From assembly GCF_964656455.1 (NCBI RefSeq), contig NC_135724.1, positions 10,067,414 to 10,131,413 on the forward strand: 64,000 bases of DNA, in the 5' to 3' direction. Positions 11,234-22,989 of the stretch are shown here, one piece after another; the first letter of the stretch is position 1, and every line of letters starts with the position of its first letter. The DNA is from Halichoerus grypus (taxonomy: Eukaryota; Chordata; Mammalia; Carnivora; Phocidae). The notes beneath the pieces were generated by a model. That model worked only from the letters and a program-made list of their open reading frames with translations. It did not search any database and was not told where the DNA came from. The translations under genes and the position numbers were made by a program.

Positions 11234-12357
11234 AATTTGCATCCTTCTTTACTTTTTTATTAAAGAGCAAACTTGGGCTCAATGGATGTGTTTTTATATT
11301 CTAGTAGCTTTGTCTCTTGTCATCTTTTTCTATTGAATTCTTATCCTCCATTTGCAATAAGGAGGATGTTCTTGGAAAATGATGCTGAATTCAGTGTGTG
11401 CAAATGGCATCTAGCTGATAGAGTGGCTGTTCTATTCATCCTACGGAGGAGAAAGCTTCAAAAATCTCAACCTCCTACTTTCAAGCTCTGTAGAAAAACA
11501 TTTCTCTTTAGAATAATAGCTAAGGCAGTATTATGTAATAAATAACAGAACAACTGTCTACCTAGGCAGACAGATCTTCTTCCCTTTTGGTTTCAGTTGA
11601 AATATTTATTTTTCTTTAATATGCATATTCTTGGATTTGAATCCCAAAGAATCTCTGTTTTAATGCTGGTCTCAAGCTATCTCATTCAATTACTCCTTTC
11701 CTTATGTAGGAGTCTTCTATTTTTCTAATCTAGCAAAATCAACATGCTATAAACCAATATAGTATGGAGAAATACCCACATATTTCTTAATTAGAGATGA
11801 GATTGTCCTAATTTTTTACTTTGGAAAAAGAAAAGCATTAGGTTATTGTATTTTTCACTATTAATAAACAGTTGGATTAATCACACTTGAAGTTTAAACT
11901 CTTAAAATTCATAATTAATTTGGTTACAAGAAGGATTATCAGACTCACATAAAACAAAACAAAAAAACACCCACCTGTATATTTGAATATGGTATTATTT
12001 ATCTCTGCTGAATTATCTATTGCCAATATGGCATCATCCTTCCCACCCTTCTAAGTTTTCCTCTGCATTTCAGAAAATGAGATGGGACTTCACATCTCAG
12101 AATCTCCTTCTCTGCATGGTTCAGGTTTCAATTTGCCAACACAAGAAACTCACATGATATTTGGAAGGTGCAGAAAAAAGGGAGGTCATTGTTCTGCAGG
12201 TGGAATGACAGGCAGACCCTCATACAGGCATGGAATTCCCAGCAGCTCCTTTGTGAGCATTTGGGAAACACTCATTTTGTTATTACAGGATGACTGAGAG
12301 AGATAATGGGAGTTTGGGAGTTTTCTGAGAACTGAAGCAGTTTTCTTGTGGTTTCCT
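11234..12357. other. Single-copy non-coding DNA
   Basis: No confident repeat or gene. A 90-codon frame at 11273-11545 and a 71-codon frame at 12082-12297 have no recognisable domain. Confidence 0.4.
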
Positions 12358-12366
12358 TAGGACTAC

Positions 12367-12565
12367 CTTTTTTTTTTAGAGAGAGAGAGAGTGTGTGTGT
12401 GCATGAGTAGGGGAGGGGGCAGAGTGAGAGGGAGAGAGAGAATCTTAAGCAGGTTCCACCCCAGTGGGGAGCCCAGTGTAGGACTCCATCTCACAACCCT
12501 GAGATCATGCCCTGAGCTGAAATCAAGAGTCAGATGCTTAAACGACTGAGCCACCCAGGAGCCCC
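12367..12565 (-). mobile_element. CAN-SINE, older copy
   Basis: Reverse orientation: poly-T, GAGA and GTGT tract, GA-rich body, then the complement of the head (TGAGATCATGCCCTGAGC, then ACGACTGAGCCACCCAGG). Imperfect flanking duplication TAGGACTAC (12358-12366) and TAGAACTAC (12566-12574). Divergence in the head indicates an older insertion. Confidence 0.95.
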
Positions 12566-12574
12566 TAGAACTAC

Positions 12575-13175
12575 ATATTTTAAATATAATATTTGGTTGT
12601 GAAGTTAAAATTCCTTACTGATAGCCTATGGCTGTCAGTTTTGTTTGAGTCCAAGGCAAGAGAAGACTCTTGAACTGTCCCTGACTGTCCCCTAGCTTAT
12701 GTGCCGATTGGGCTGTATGATCCACCCAAGAAAATGGTGACTGTAGGAATGAAGGGTCTGTGGCAGACAGTGCCCCCTGAGTTGCCTATCATGGGACCGA
12801 TGTGGACGTGTGTAGTAGTAACACAAGCTAGTTCAGACTTAAGTCAGTTCTGAAGGACAGAAGCACAGCAAGGACTTTAGGTCATTATGGTAACCATGCC
12901 TATTATATTGAATCCTATACCTCAACTCATATCTGTAGCATCATACGGAGATCACTATGACCAGTTGACTCTAGAAAGAAGGTATTTTTTTTTTTCTGGT
13001 TTGCAAATGATTCTACACATGAAAGTAGGGAGCTAGAGAATTCTAACTTTACCTGGTCATGACTCTGAAACACAGTGACAGAGGGAAATTCTGTTAGCAA
13101 GCAAAACTTGAAGCACTGGGCATGACATTTCCCCTTTATCTGGAAGGGTATATGGGAGAAGTATAGATTGATGCT
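12575..13175. other. Single-copy non-coding DNA
   Basis: No recognised repeat. GC is higher at 12640-12860, but there is no supported exon. The minus-strand frame of 132 codons (12927-13325) runs into an L1 3' UTR and is not a gene. Confidence 0.4.
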
Positions 13176-13930
13176 GATTTTTAAAAGCTTTATTGAGGTA
13201 TGATTAACATACAACAAACTGTATGTATCTGTGCTGTGCAATTTGATAAATTCATGTGAAATATTTGTGAACCTATTACCACAATCAAGAATGTGAACAT
13301 ATCTATCACCCTCAAATATTTCCATGTGGCCTTTTGTGATTTTTCTTCCCCATCCCTCTGCAAACTCTCCACCTAGAATATCTCTGATCTGTTATTTGTC
13401 ACTATAAATTAGTTTTCAATTTGAAAAGTTTCCTGTAAACAAAATCACATTGTATATACCTTTTTGTTTGCCTTTTTTAACTAATCATAATTATTTATAC
13501 TATAGTGTGTTTTAATAATTAATTCCTTTTTTTCTGCGTAGTATGTTATTGTTTGTATATACCACAATTTCTTTCTTTTTTTTAAGATTTTATTTATTTA
13601 TTTGACAAAGAGATAGAGAGCACAAGTAGGCAGACAGGCAGAGGGAGAGGGAGAAGCAGGCTCCCCGCTGAGCAAGGAGCCCAATGCGGGGCTCGATCCC
13701 AGGACCCCGGGATCATGACCTGAGCCGAAGGCAGCCGCCTAACCAACTGAGCCACCCAGGCACCCCCACAATTTATTTCTTATTGATTAATGCATATTGA
13801 GTTATTTCTAGATTTTGTAATTACAAATATAACTTCTATGAACATTCACATATAAAAGTGTATGCGCATGTGATTTCTTTTCTATTGGACTAAATGCTTG
13901 CAGGTGGAATGGCTCCATCATACGGTAAGA
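13176..13930 (-). mobile_element. Old L1 3' UTR, split by a SINE
   Basis: Reverse orientation. AAAGCTTTATTGAGGTATGA, ACATACAACAAACTGTATGT, ACCACAATCAAGAATGTGAA and, beyond the nested SINE, GAGTTATTTCTAGATTTTGT and CTATGAACATTCACATAT are characteristic of old L1M 3' UTRs. The element is interrupted by a CAN-SINE at 13578-13766, so the L1 is the older of the two. Confidence 0.85.
13578..13766 (-). mobile_element. CAN-SINE nested in old L1
   Basis: Reverse orientation with near-consensus body and head (GGATCATGACCTGAGCCGAA, then CTGAGCCACCCAGGCACCCC). The duplication CACAATTTCTTTCTT (13563-13577) and CACAATTTATTTCTT (13767-13781), one mismatch, consists of L1 sequence, which proves insertion into the L1. 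Confidence 0.97.
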
Positions 13931-13944
13931 GATTGTTTAATTTT

Positions 13945-14150
13945 TTGTGATAATCTGTGTGTCAACATGAATGGATCATAGGATGTCCAGATATTGGGTT
14001 AAACATGACTTCTGGGTGTGTCTGTGAGGATATTTCTAGAGATTAGCATTTGAATCAGTAGTTTGAGTAAGCAGATCACCCTCATTAATGTGGGTGGCCA
14101 TGATCCTCTCTGTGGAGGGCCTGAATAGAATGGGATTCAAATAGAAAAGT
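13945..14150 (+). mobile_element. Possible ancient MaLR/LTR-like remnant
   Basis: GTTAAACATGACTTCTGGGT, GTGTCTGTGAGGATATTTCT, TTAGCATTTGAATCAGTAGT and AGCAGATCACCCTCATTAAT match a dispersed mammalian repeat I recall, probably LTR-class, but I cannot name the subfamily with confidence. Confidence 0.4.
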
Positions 14151-15220
14151 GATTGTAATAATGGAAGATATTTAGGGTTTTTTAAAATTCTTTTGTCTAA
14201 CATATTGAAAATCACGATTTTTGTAGTTTTTGGTCCTTGTTAAAGCAATTTCTTTTCATTAAAATCATGTGGAAGATAACAAGGTCCATATAATTCTTTT
14301 CATATATATTAATTACATGATCATGAGCTCACGAAGTCGTGGGGAGTGGGCAGTGTAAGAATTCATGAAACTCAGTTCTCTGTTTCTAAGCATGCAAAGA
14401 AAAAAAGAGTTTGCTTAGAGTTTGAACCTATGATTACTGAATTTGAAGTCTACATTTTTAAAGTGACAACAAACATTAGAGAAGGTACAGACATTCCAGG
14501 GTTGAATGGAATGGAGGTTTTATGTACAGGGATTTAAACCAGCCATAAGAGTATGTAGCAGTTAGAAAAGCAGTTAAAAACGATAAATTGAGTTACTTTT
14601 ACTTTGTTCTGTCATTTGATTTATTGTAGTTTTTTTTCCTTATATTGATATTGTCTCACTCTATTCAGTTTAATGGGTGACATTAAAATGCTGTGCTTTC
14701 CCAATAGATGTAACCTGGATATAAGGATTGGCCTCTCCAATAGCAGCTTCTCTGCTAATTATTTAATAACAATAGCATATCGGTTCAATTATGTAATACA
14801 AACACAAGCCTAAAACAGCAAACTCAGATGCATTTTCAAGAGACATGAATCTTCTTTTACCACAAGATTCAGTATACTCCCTAGAGCCAACCATGACAGG
14901 GATTTGCTATTGCAGCTCAACTGCTTTCTCTGGAGCCAAATTATTTTCTTATTTAGGAAACATGCCCAGTAATGGTTAAGACACATAATCAGCAACCTGA
15001 TAATGACAGGAATATTTTTCAGTGCTTTCAGCACCCTGATAAACATTTAAATATTAAGATAAACCAAACTTAAAGAGGATTTCAAGTGTATGTGTTGCCT
15101 AATAACAGTGACAAGGACCTACTATCTACCTCACACATTAATGAGCACCATACCATCTCCAATGGGAAAAAAGTTTTGTTAGTATCATACCTTAATAAAA
15201 GGTATTTTCATCCTATATGA
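14151..15220. other. Single-copy DNA including a CNE-like block
   Basis: No repeat recognised. The part at 14590-15060 has mixed composition with TAAT-type motifs (CTGCTAATTATTTAATAACA) and no coding frame. It resembles conserved non-coding elements in texture only; conservation cannot be judged from one genome. Confidence 0.35.
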
Positions 15221-16400
15221 AAAGGCAACCTAGAATGAGAGAAAATATCTGTAAACCACACATAAGAGGCCAAAATATGTAAGAAACTCACACAACTCGA
15301 TAGCAAAAAAATCACATAACCCAAATAAAATATCAGCAAAGAACCTGAATAGACATTTCTCCAAAGATGACCTTCAAATGGCGAACAGGTCATATAAAAA
15401 GATGCTGAATATCAATAATTATCAGTGAAACGCATATCAAGGCTACAATGAGATATGACTTCACACTTGTCAGGAAGGTTGTCATCAAAAACGTCAAAAG
15501 ATCACAAATGTTGGTGAGAATCTGAAAACATCAGGACCCTTGTACTCTGTTAGTGGGAATTTAAAATAGTGAAGCAACTATGGAGAAACAGTATGGAGTT
15601 TCCCTTAAAAGATTAAAAATAGAACTACTGTATGATCCAGCAATCCCACTTCTGAGTATACATACAAAAGAACTGAAATCAGGATCTTGAAGAGATATCT
15701 GCATGATCTTGAAGAAATATCTGCATTCCCATGCTTATTGCAGCATTATTCACAATAGTCAAGATATGGAAACAGCCTAAATATCCATTGACAGATTAAT
15801 GGATAAAGAAATGTGGTATATGTATACAATCGAGTATCATTCAGCTTTAAAGGAGAAAGAAATCCTATTATTTGTGACAACATAGATGGACCTGAAGGAC
15901 ATTATGCTAAGTGAAATAAGCCATTGACAGAAAGACAATTACTATGTGATTCCACTTAGTAAAATATATCTAAAATATCAAACTCGTAAAAGCAGAGGAT
16001 ACAGTTGTGGTGTCAGGACCCAGAGGCTGGGAGAAGCGGAGAGTTGTTCAGTGGGTATAACATTTCGGTTATGACAGATGAATCAATTCTAGAGATGTGC
16101 CATATAACACAGTGGCTATAGATAACCATAGGGTATTGTACACTTCAGAGTTTGTTAAGGGGGTAGATTTCATATTGTGTTTACCACAAAACGAAAGGAA
16201 GTAACAGAACCAAAAAACACCATGAAACAAAAACAAATGAACATAAGAAGACTTTGGGAGATTTTGGATAAGTCCATTGCCTTGTTCATGGTGATGGCAT
16301 CACAGGTGGATGCATGTGTCCAAACTCATCAAGCTGTATATATTAAATACACACAATCCCTTGTATATCAGTTAAATGCCAATAAATATGGGGGCAAAAA
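15221..16400 (+). mobile_element. Old L1 remnant: ORF2 end plus 3' UTR
   Basis: Forward orientation. AGACATTTCTCCAAAGATGA, TGATCCAGCAATCCCACTTC, TTATTGCAGCATTATTCACA, TGGATAAAGAAATGTGGTAT and TTATGCTAAGTGAAATAAGC are successive ORF2 C-terminal landmarks, followed by a degraded 3' UTR that ends near GCCAATAAATATGGG. The ORF is broken by many substitutions and a 22-bp internal tandem duplication. Clearly older than the L1 at 4619-5927. Confidence 0.88.
15683..15726. repeat. 22-bp tandem duplication inside L1
   Basis: Two 22-bp units (15683-15704 and 15705-15726) of the form GATCTTGAAGARATATCTGC plus AT, with one mismatch. A post-insertion duplication. Confidence 0.95.
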
Positions 16401-17224
16401 GCCAAACAAAAATTTGCATATCAGAAAATCAAATATGAGCATTTTGCCTTGCCTTCCTACTCATTCTATTACATGATATTTTCCCTTTTTCTTCTCTTCC
16501 TTCAGTTATGAATGTTATTTAAATAAGCAAAGCATTAGTGAATTCTATAAAGGAGTTGTTACTTTAGCCTAATTCAAAACTGAAGTAAATCTTTTGGAAA
16601 ACACTCTGAGAAAAAAAGTAATTTTTTGGAAAACAGAACCGAATGAAAACGTCCTGACTGGGAGATGGTGTTGACTGAATCTTAGAATAATTTCTGAACA
16701 TGGTTTTTATCTGTATATCTGTATCCCTAAATAGTGCATTAAAGTTCTTAGAATCAACATGTTAATAAGCTATTTTATTTGTGAAAATATTCAGTAATGT
16801 TTTATATTTGAGGTTTTCAGAAGTGAGGAAAGAAAGTTCTTTATCCACTGCTAAGTACAGACTTGCCCAGATTTTTCGGTAGAGCTGGTGGGCAAACTCA
16901 CTAGAGGTTACATTCATGAAGAAATGTGTTTCTAAGGACCTTTTTGGTGTTACGTCTTAATCCTATCATAAACAAAACATATTGTTTGAAATGTATTATT
17001 AAACAATCTGCTTATATATTCACAAAATTATAAAAAATTAGAAAGTGGCTTTATATTTCCACATAGGAAATTATTTCTTGTAAAATATCAAGTACTTGCT
17101 TTCTTTTCCTATTACTTTTTTAAAAAAAGAACGTGTTTGAATAATTGTAGGGTTTTTTGTGGGTTTTTTTTGCTCTAAAGGAAGTCCTTTAAATCAAATT
17201 CAACTATAATCATGATTACTTTAT
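16401..17224. other. Single-copy AT-rich DNA
   Basis: No recognised repeat or exon. Confidence 0.4.
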
Positions 17225-17345
17225 TTAAATCAAACTATTTTATAGATGAAGAAAACTAATGTCAGGAAAGGCAAGTTGATTAAAATCATGGTTTATTATT
17301 GGCGTAAGAGAGATTAGAATCTTGGATAAGCACCATCCTATCTCC
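17225..17345 (-). mobile_element. MIR remnant
   Basis: TTTTATAGATGAAGAAAACT followed by AGGCAAGTTGATTAAAATCA and AGATTAGAATCTTGG resemble the reverse complement of MIR (CATTTTACAGATGAGGAAAC, then GAGGTTAAGTGACTTGCC). Highly diverged, as expected for this ancient tRNA-derived SINE. Confidence 0.6.
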
Positions 17346-18736
17346 CACTGTGCTACTGCAGTTATATGAGAGAAGTAGATTTTAATAACTGACTGCTTAA
17401 TTATTTAAAAAGCCTTAGAATTCTTTCCTCAACAATCTCATTAAGTAATATGGTCAAAATAGAAGTTAAAACATGTCAAAATCCTTTTAAAACTAGGGCA
17501 TTTGCCCCATGTCTTAAATTAGCCTACCATTAGTGAGACAAGATCCTTGATTAAGCCAAAAATTCCTGTCAGGGCAGACTTGGATCTCCTCACAATGAAA
17601 ACTAGCAGTGATTCCACCAAATCTTTCCATTATACCTGCCGTATGACTTCAGTATATCACCTTCATCTTTAAATAATCTTAACTCACCAAACCTTCTCCT
17701 AAGTACTTAGAATAAGTTTTCAAAAATGAATCCTTTAAAAGATTACTTAGATGGAAAGTCTTGCTTTCACCTTTCACTTTGTGGATTATAAATTACACTT
17801 ATATATCTTAGCAGTGGCATCAGATTAATGATATATTACAGAGGCAAGTAATCAGCATGACATTTCCTTAATAATGTATTCCCTCAAGACATCAACATCA
17901 TAGCATTACAGAGATATTGTATCGACAGTGGTTTCCATGAGCCTATCATCTCTGCAAGTGCACATCACTCCAGTGGTGGGCATGCTAATAAATTCTTAGC
18001 TGCCACTTTAATACAGAGTATTAACTTAATGCTGCCATGAGGTAACTAAAGAAATGGATTTTTTTAATTCTATTACTCATTATCACTGGAGGTGAAACTC
18101 ATTGAAAGTCTGGATGCTACTGAGGTATAGTGAGACTTCTAAGCATGAAGAGCCCTAGCACTTTAGAAACGTAGTCTTTGCTTTGAGCTACACTTTAACA
18201 TTGGAGGAAAGGTATTCATAATGGAAATCATGTGGGCTTGTATTTCGCACTAAAGGGGAATAGTTCTTTAACATACTTTTAGGAAATATAACAATATTTT
18301 AACCATTTTAAGGGTGCTATTTTTATGCAGACGTGCAAGCAACTTTTGAAAAAAAACGTGTAAGGGAAAAAAACTTTGAAATAAATGTCATTGACTTTTA
18401 TTTCTCAACTCTGTCTTTTTTTGCATATTTAGTAGGTTTTATGCCAAACGCTAATAATTAGAGCTCTCAAATGCAACCTTTTTGCACCATCTTTTTTTAC
18501 TCATTTAAGTTACTTCCATAATACAGATTTTCCCTACAGCACCATTGTTACTTTTCTTTTAAATTTTTGCCTCTTTCCAAAATTTATGCATATTTTATAT
18601 GTCCTGATCTCTCAGTAGCCTATTTCTTAAACTAACACATAGGAAATTACAAAAAGGCTAATTTAACATTTTTGCTAAGGGACATCCATATTTTAATGTT
18701 CTTTGGATATACTGTCTCATCTTTAAATAGTAGAGA
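17346..18736. other. Single-copy DNA with CNE-like texture
   Basis: No repeat or gene recognised. The interval at about 17800-18130 is rich in TAAT cores (AGATTAATGATATATTACA, TTAATAATGTATTCCC, GCTAATAAATTC, TTAACTTAATGCTGCC) and lacks long frames. It is a candidate regulatory element by texture only. Confidence 0.35.
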
Positions 18737-18937
18737 AAAAATATATCCTCCATTTTTATATATTTGGCATGTATATCTGTTTTTTCACTCTCTATATATA
18801 CATGTATAAATATATTCTTCATATATGTTCTCCATATATATTTGCATATATATGTGTATAATAATATCATATATATATGTCTGATGTAAACAATATAATT
18901 ATATATACACACACATATTTATGTGTGTGTATATATA
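18737..18937. repeat. TA/TG-rich low-complexity tract
   Basis: About 200 bp of alternating TATA, TATG and CACA steps, including a near-palindromic (TA)(CA)-(TG)(TA) segment at 18895-18937. The 84-codon minus frame over it is Tyr/Ile-rich and artefactual. Confidence 0.85.
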
Positions 18938-19029
18938 TTTTTCAAAACTTTCATGCCTGTACTTAGCTCTTGAACATGTGGAATGTGAAGGAATAACTTT
19001 TAATTTCTTTGTCTCCTAATTTAAATATC

Positions 19030-19620
19030 AGTATTGGTCATGAGCCTATTGTTATTTTTTTTTTTATAGCATCATGGGTTGTATTTTTCTGTAGCTTTTC
19101 ATCTCTGATAATTTTTGATTGGATGCTAGATAATTATAAATTTTAACTTACTGGGTGCCTGATATTTTTACATTCCTATTAATATTCTTGAGCTCTGTTC
19201 TGAAATGAAGTTATAGTTCGATGCTTTCAGTGCTTTTTTTTAAAGATGTAGTAGGCGGGACATGATATGTTTAGTACAGGGCTAATTTTTCTGCAGGAGT
19301 GAGGCAGGACCTTTCTGAGTGCTCAACACATTGCCTTGTAAATTATGAGGTTTCCTGTCTGGCCAGTGGAAGTAAGCTCTATTGCTGGCCTTGTATGGAT
19401 CCTAGGCTCTGTTCCCTTCATTCCTTGTGGAAGTCTGTTTCTTGTCCCTTCAGATTGCAAGGGTTCTTTCCCAGTTGAGCTGCGTCTCTCTAATATGTTG
19501 TCTCCTGTGAATTCTATTAACTCTGTTCGGGGAGGACACTGAGCTATAGTCTGTGTTCCCCTCTCTTCACTGCTGCTCAGAAATGCCCTTGAGGAAAGAA
19601 GTTTGAGCATGTGTAGGATT
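19030..19620. mobile_element. Probable ancient L1M 3'-UTR-type remnant
   Basis: TAATTTTTGATTGGATGCTA, ATATTCTTGAGCTCTGTTCT, GTACAGGGCTAATTTTTC and CCTTGTAAATTATGAGGTTT match a dispersed mammalian repeat I associate with old L1M 3' ends. The family name and strand are from memory and uncertain. The overlapping short frames on both strands (19323-19610) are not genes. Confidence 0.45.
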
Positions 19621-20059
19621 CACCTCATTTGTTTCCTATCTCTCAGAAACCATGATCTGTTTTTCCGATACTTAGTGTCTTGAAGTCACTATTTCAAAAA
19701 ATATTTTGTCAAAAAATTTTACTTGTTGCAAGATAATGTAAATCTCTTCCTTGTTACTCCATTTTTGCCTGAGTCTTCAGCAATTTAATTAACTCCTTTG
19801 TACCTGAATTTTCTGTCTATAAATTAGAGATATAGTTAATATATTTCTAAATGTTTTCTAAGATTACTGATTTAGTTAGTATGTGTGAAGCATATGCAAC
19901 TTTATCTGATATTAAGTAAGGGCTCAGTATGTATTCATTTGTAATATCAAGGTGAAGAGGTATATATTGTTTGCATTAGTATAGTTATATAGAGTGTTTT
20001 AATATTTTGTTTCTTTTAGGTCTACAACCTTAAAAAAAAAAAAGCAACACCATTGACAT

Positions 20060-20225
20060 AGCATAGGTCTGTGTTTCAATGCTATGAGATTCCATATAAG
20101 TTACTTAACCTTCTTAAGCTTCAGTTTCCTTATTTGCAACATAGACACTGAAATGGCACCAAAGTCATAAAGTCATCATAAGGATTAGATGTGATATTGG
20201 ATGCAAAGGGACTGGCACAGGCTTT
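20060..20225 (+). mobile_element. MIR element
   Basis: AAGTTACTTAACCTTCTTAA, GCTTCAGTTTCCTTATTTGC, CATAAGGATTAGATGTGATA and ACTGGCACAGG align with the MIR core and 3' part. Forward orientation, moderately diverged. Confidence 0.85.
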
Positions 20226-21539
20226 TGATTATTGGTTTTAATTCTTTTCTTACCCCTCAAAATGAGTTTGTCAAATAAATATTATGAAACTGAAAAAAAA
20301 AAGGAAACCATTTCATTTATTGAAAATAAAATGTTTTAATACACATTAGAATATTATATATACATCAAATAATAGATACTGTAATATTTGTATATAGTGT
20401 TCATTCATATATTGTATATAATTATATAAATATATGGAGAAAGGATGATTTTTAAATATACATATGTTTTGTCAATGGATCAAGGATTCCTGAGTGTATA
20501 AAAGTCATGACGATGTTTTTGTCCAGAAGCTGCTAGTTCCTTCACCTCTTCGCATTAGCTTTCAGATAGCTTGAACATGACTCTTCCTGATAAAAAGTTA
20601 AAGAAAACTAACTGCTGCTACCAAAATTCCATAGGTTGACTTAATATCATAGGGGGCGGGGTGATCAACAGTTTGTGTGATTTTATTAGCTTGAGTCCAT
20701 TGCATCAAATATAAAGCATTTTAATTAAGGTGTTTTGTTTAATTGGACTTTCAAATGTTTGTAGGCAACATATCAGACACCAAAATTAATTATAAATGAA
20801 TCTATGGAAATGTTTTTGACTAAGATTGGAATAGCAATCTTATTAAATAACTGAATCATTATTGGACTTAAATGCTTTATGGTTATGACCTACATGTAAA
20901 AGAAGCTTCAAATTAGTAAGTACTGCATCATTTCATCATTGATTAGTACTTTTAGCTATAGTCTGAGCTTTCAGAAAAGAAAAATGGATTAAAAATATAA
21001 TTCATAATTTTTACACACCTTGTTATTAGAAAGCCTTTTATTAGGAAATAATGCTTTCCTATAGATAACCTAAAAAATCAAAGTGTACAGTTAAAAAGGC
21101 ATGCTTTTTGCTAAGCCATTGGAACTTTTCTTGAAAGGGGAAAAACACCAAAGGTTTTAACTCATTTGATTTCAACACAGTATGCTGAAGGCCCATCCCT
21201 ATATGTGATGAAGTTACTATATACAATCATTATTAAAATAATTTACTTGACATACAAAATTATGCCTTGTATTAAAATGTATGATTACATATCATTAGAG
21301 ACTATTCAGTCAAGATTAGAGTTTCTCATGATAATGCTGGTTGCTGATGCATTCCAACATGTTCTGATACCTTGACATATTTTAAGCAATTTTTGTCTTA
21401 AATTCTCTTACCTTTCTATTAAAATAATTAGGATGGCAGGGAGAAATTTTAAAAACTCAGAAACAACTGAAAACAAATGCTTAAAAGTAAGTTATTTCCA
21501 CATCTTAGGGAGCTTCCACTAAAAGAAATATTTGGAGTA
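20226..21539. other. Single-copy AT-rich DNA with a TAAT-rich block
   Basis: An AT-rich simple stretch at 20335-20460, then single-copy DNA. The part at 20680-20800 contains TTTTAATTAAGGTG, TTTAATTGGACTTTC and AAATTAATTATAAATG, homeodomain-type motifs in a row. No exon. Confidence 0.35.
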
Positions 21540-22480
21540 ATTCACCGGTGAGATATTAGGTGAACTTAGTAAGAATTAAAGAAAATCATATAAAATTGAT
21601 TTGCCCTAATAAATCAAGATTGGCTGAACAGTTAATAATTAATCAGTATATTTCACCATATATACCAAAAGTAGAAGAGAAAACCCATAGACGCATCTCA
21701 GTAGTTGGAGGAAAAAAAAGTGACAAAGTCCAACATTCATTCATACTGACTTTTAGCAAAACAGAGATAGAATGTAACTATTTATTCTAAGAAGACCTAA
21801 AAAAAAACTACAGAAAATACATTTAAATAATTTCCTTTGTAATATCAACTGAATGTAAGAATGTTCATTAGTCATTAGTCATTTAACATTGTATTGGAGG
21901 CTCTAAGCAGTCCAATAAGGCAAGAAAAAAAAAAAAAAGAAGGGGGGAGATGGAAAGGAAGAAATAAAATCACATTTTGCATAGTTGACAAAGTTGTGGA
22001 CCAGAAAAAAGAACAACATAATATACAGGGGATTATATGGGATAAAAATAAAACTAAAAATCCTCTTGATAATAATTTTGAAATTAAAATTAAAATTAGT
22101 CTTGATATAGTAACAAAATTTAGAAAATACAATAAAATATATATGATAACCCAAAGATTTCAGATGCCTAGGCATAAATAGAGTGGAAGATAAAAAAGAA
22201 TATTTCTTAAAAATCACAAGTAATATTGAAGAAATTAAAGAAAACTGAAATTAAAGTTTGTTCATAGGAAGACTCAAGATTGTGAAATATTTGCTTTCTT
22301 TAATTTGATCTCTATATAATGTAATCTGAATTAAAATGTAAATAGGAATTATTCTGTAGAAATTGATAATTTTATTCTAAAATTCATATAAAAATTCAGC
22401 AGGTCATAAATTGGAGGACATATACAATAATGTATGAAGCCATTCTAAAGGTCAGTATTTTGAAGTGGTAATGGCACATC
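21540..22480 (+). mobile_element. Decayed L1 ORF2 remnant
   Basis: GCATCTCAGTAGTTGGAGG with CAACATTCATTCATACTGAC near 21690-21750 resembles the RT-region code, and TTCATAGGAAGACTCAAGAT, TAGAAATTGATAATTTTATT and CTAAAATTCATATAAAAATT near 22260-22395 resemble the segment downstream. Coding capacity is lost. Confidence 0.6.
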
Positions 22481-22599
22481 AATAAATAAATAAATAGATA
22501 AATGGAACAGAATCCTTAGCCAGACTCACAAATTATGACTGATATATGACTGAATATACCAAATACACATTATTTTAATTATTTTTATTATTTAAATTT

Positions 22600-22790
22600 G
22601 TGAAGGCATGTTTTATTGCTCAGATGTGATTTATCTTGGTGAGTGTTTCACATGACTTTAAGGAGAATATGTATTTAGCTATTGGTACATGGAATATTGT
22701 GTAAATTTCATCAAGATGATTGAAAGTGCTATTGAGGTCAATTAGATCATTACTCATTTTCTGCCTATTTAACGTCCTTATGAAGGAGCT
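22600..22790 (-). mobile_element. Antisense L1 ORF2 endonuclease-region fragment
   Basis: TTTTATTGCTCAGATGTGAT, TTATCTTGGTGAGTGTTTCA and ATTACTCATTTTCTGCCTAT are the reverse complement of the L1 endonuclease code. The minus-strand frame here reads LDEIYTIFHVPIAKYIF and then KINHI, matching the family pattern LIDIYRTFHPKTAEYTF and RIDHI. The fragment is antisense to L1 pieces on both sides. It is a broken remnant, although a 123-codon frame spans it. Confidence 0.7.
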
Positions 22791-22989
22791 GGTATCATTT
22801 TCATTTTTTATAAAAATAATCCTGAAATGTTTACAAACTAACCAACTAAGATCATGCAACAAGAAAGTGCTGAAACTTTGACTTTTTATATGTATGCATT
22901 CACAATTCCCAAAACCATATTTTAGGCAAAGTTGCCTCTCAATATTCAGAAATGCATAATCCTCAATAAAATGGTTAAAAATCATAGTC

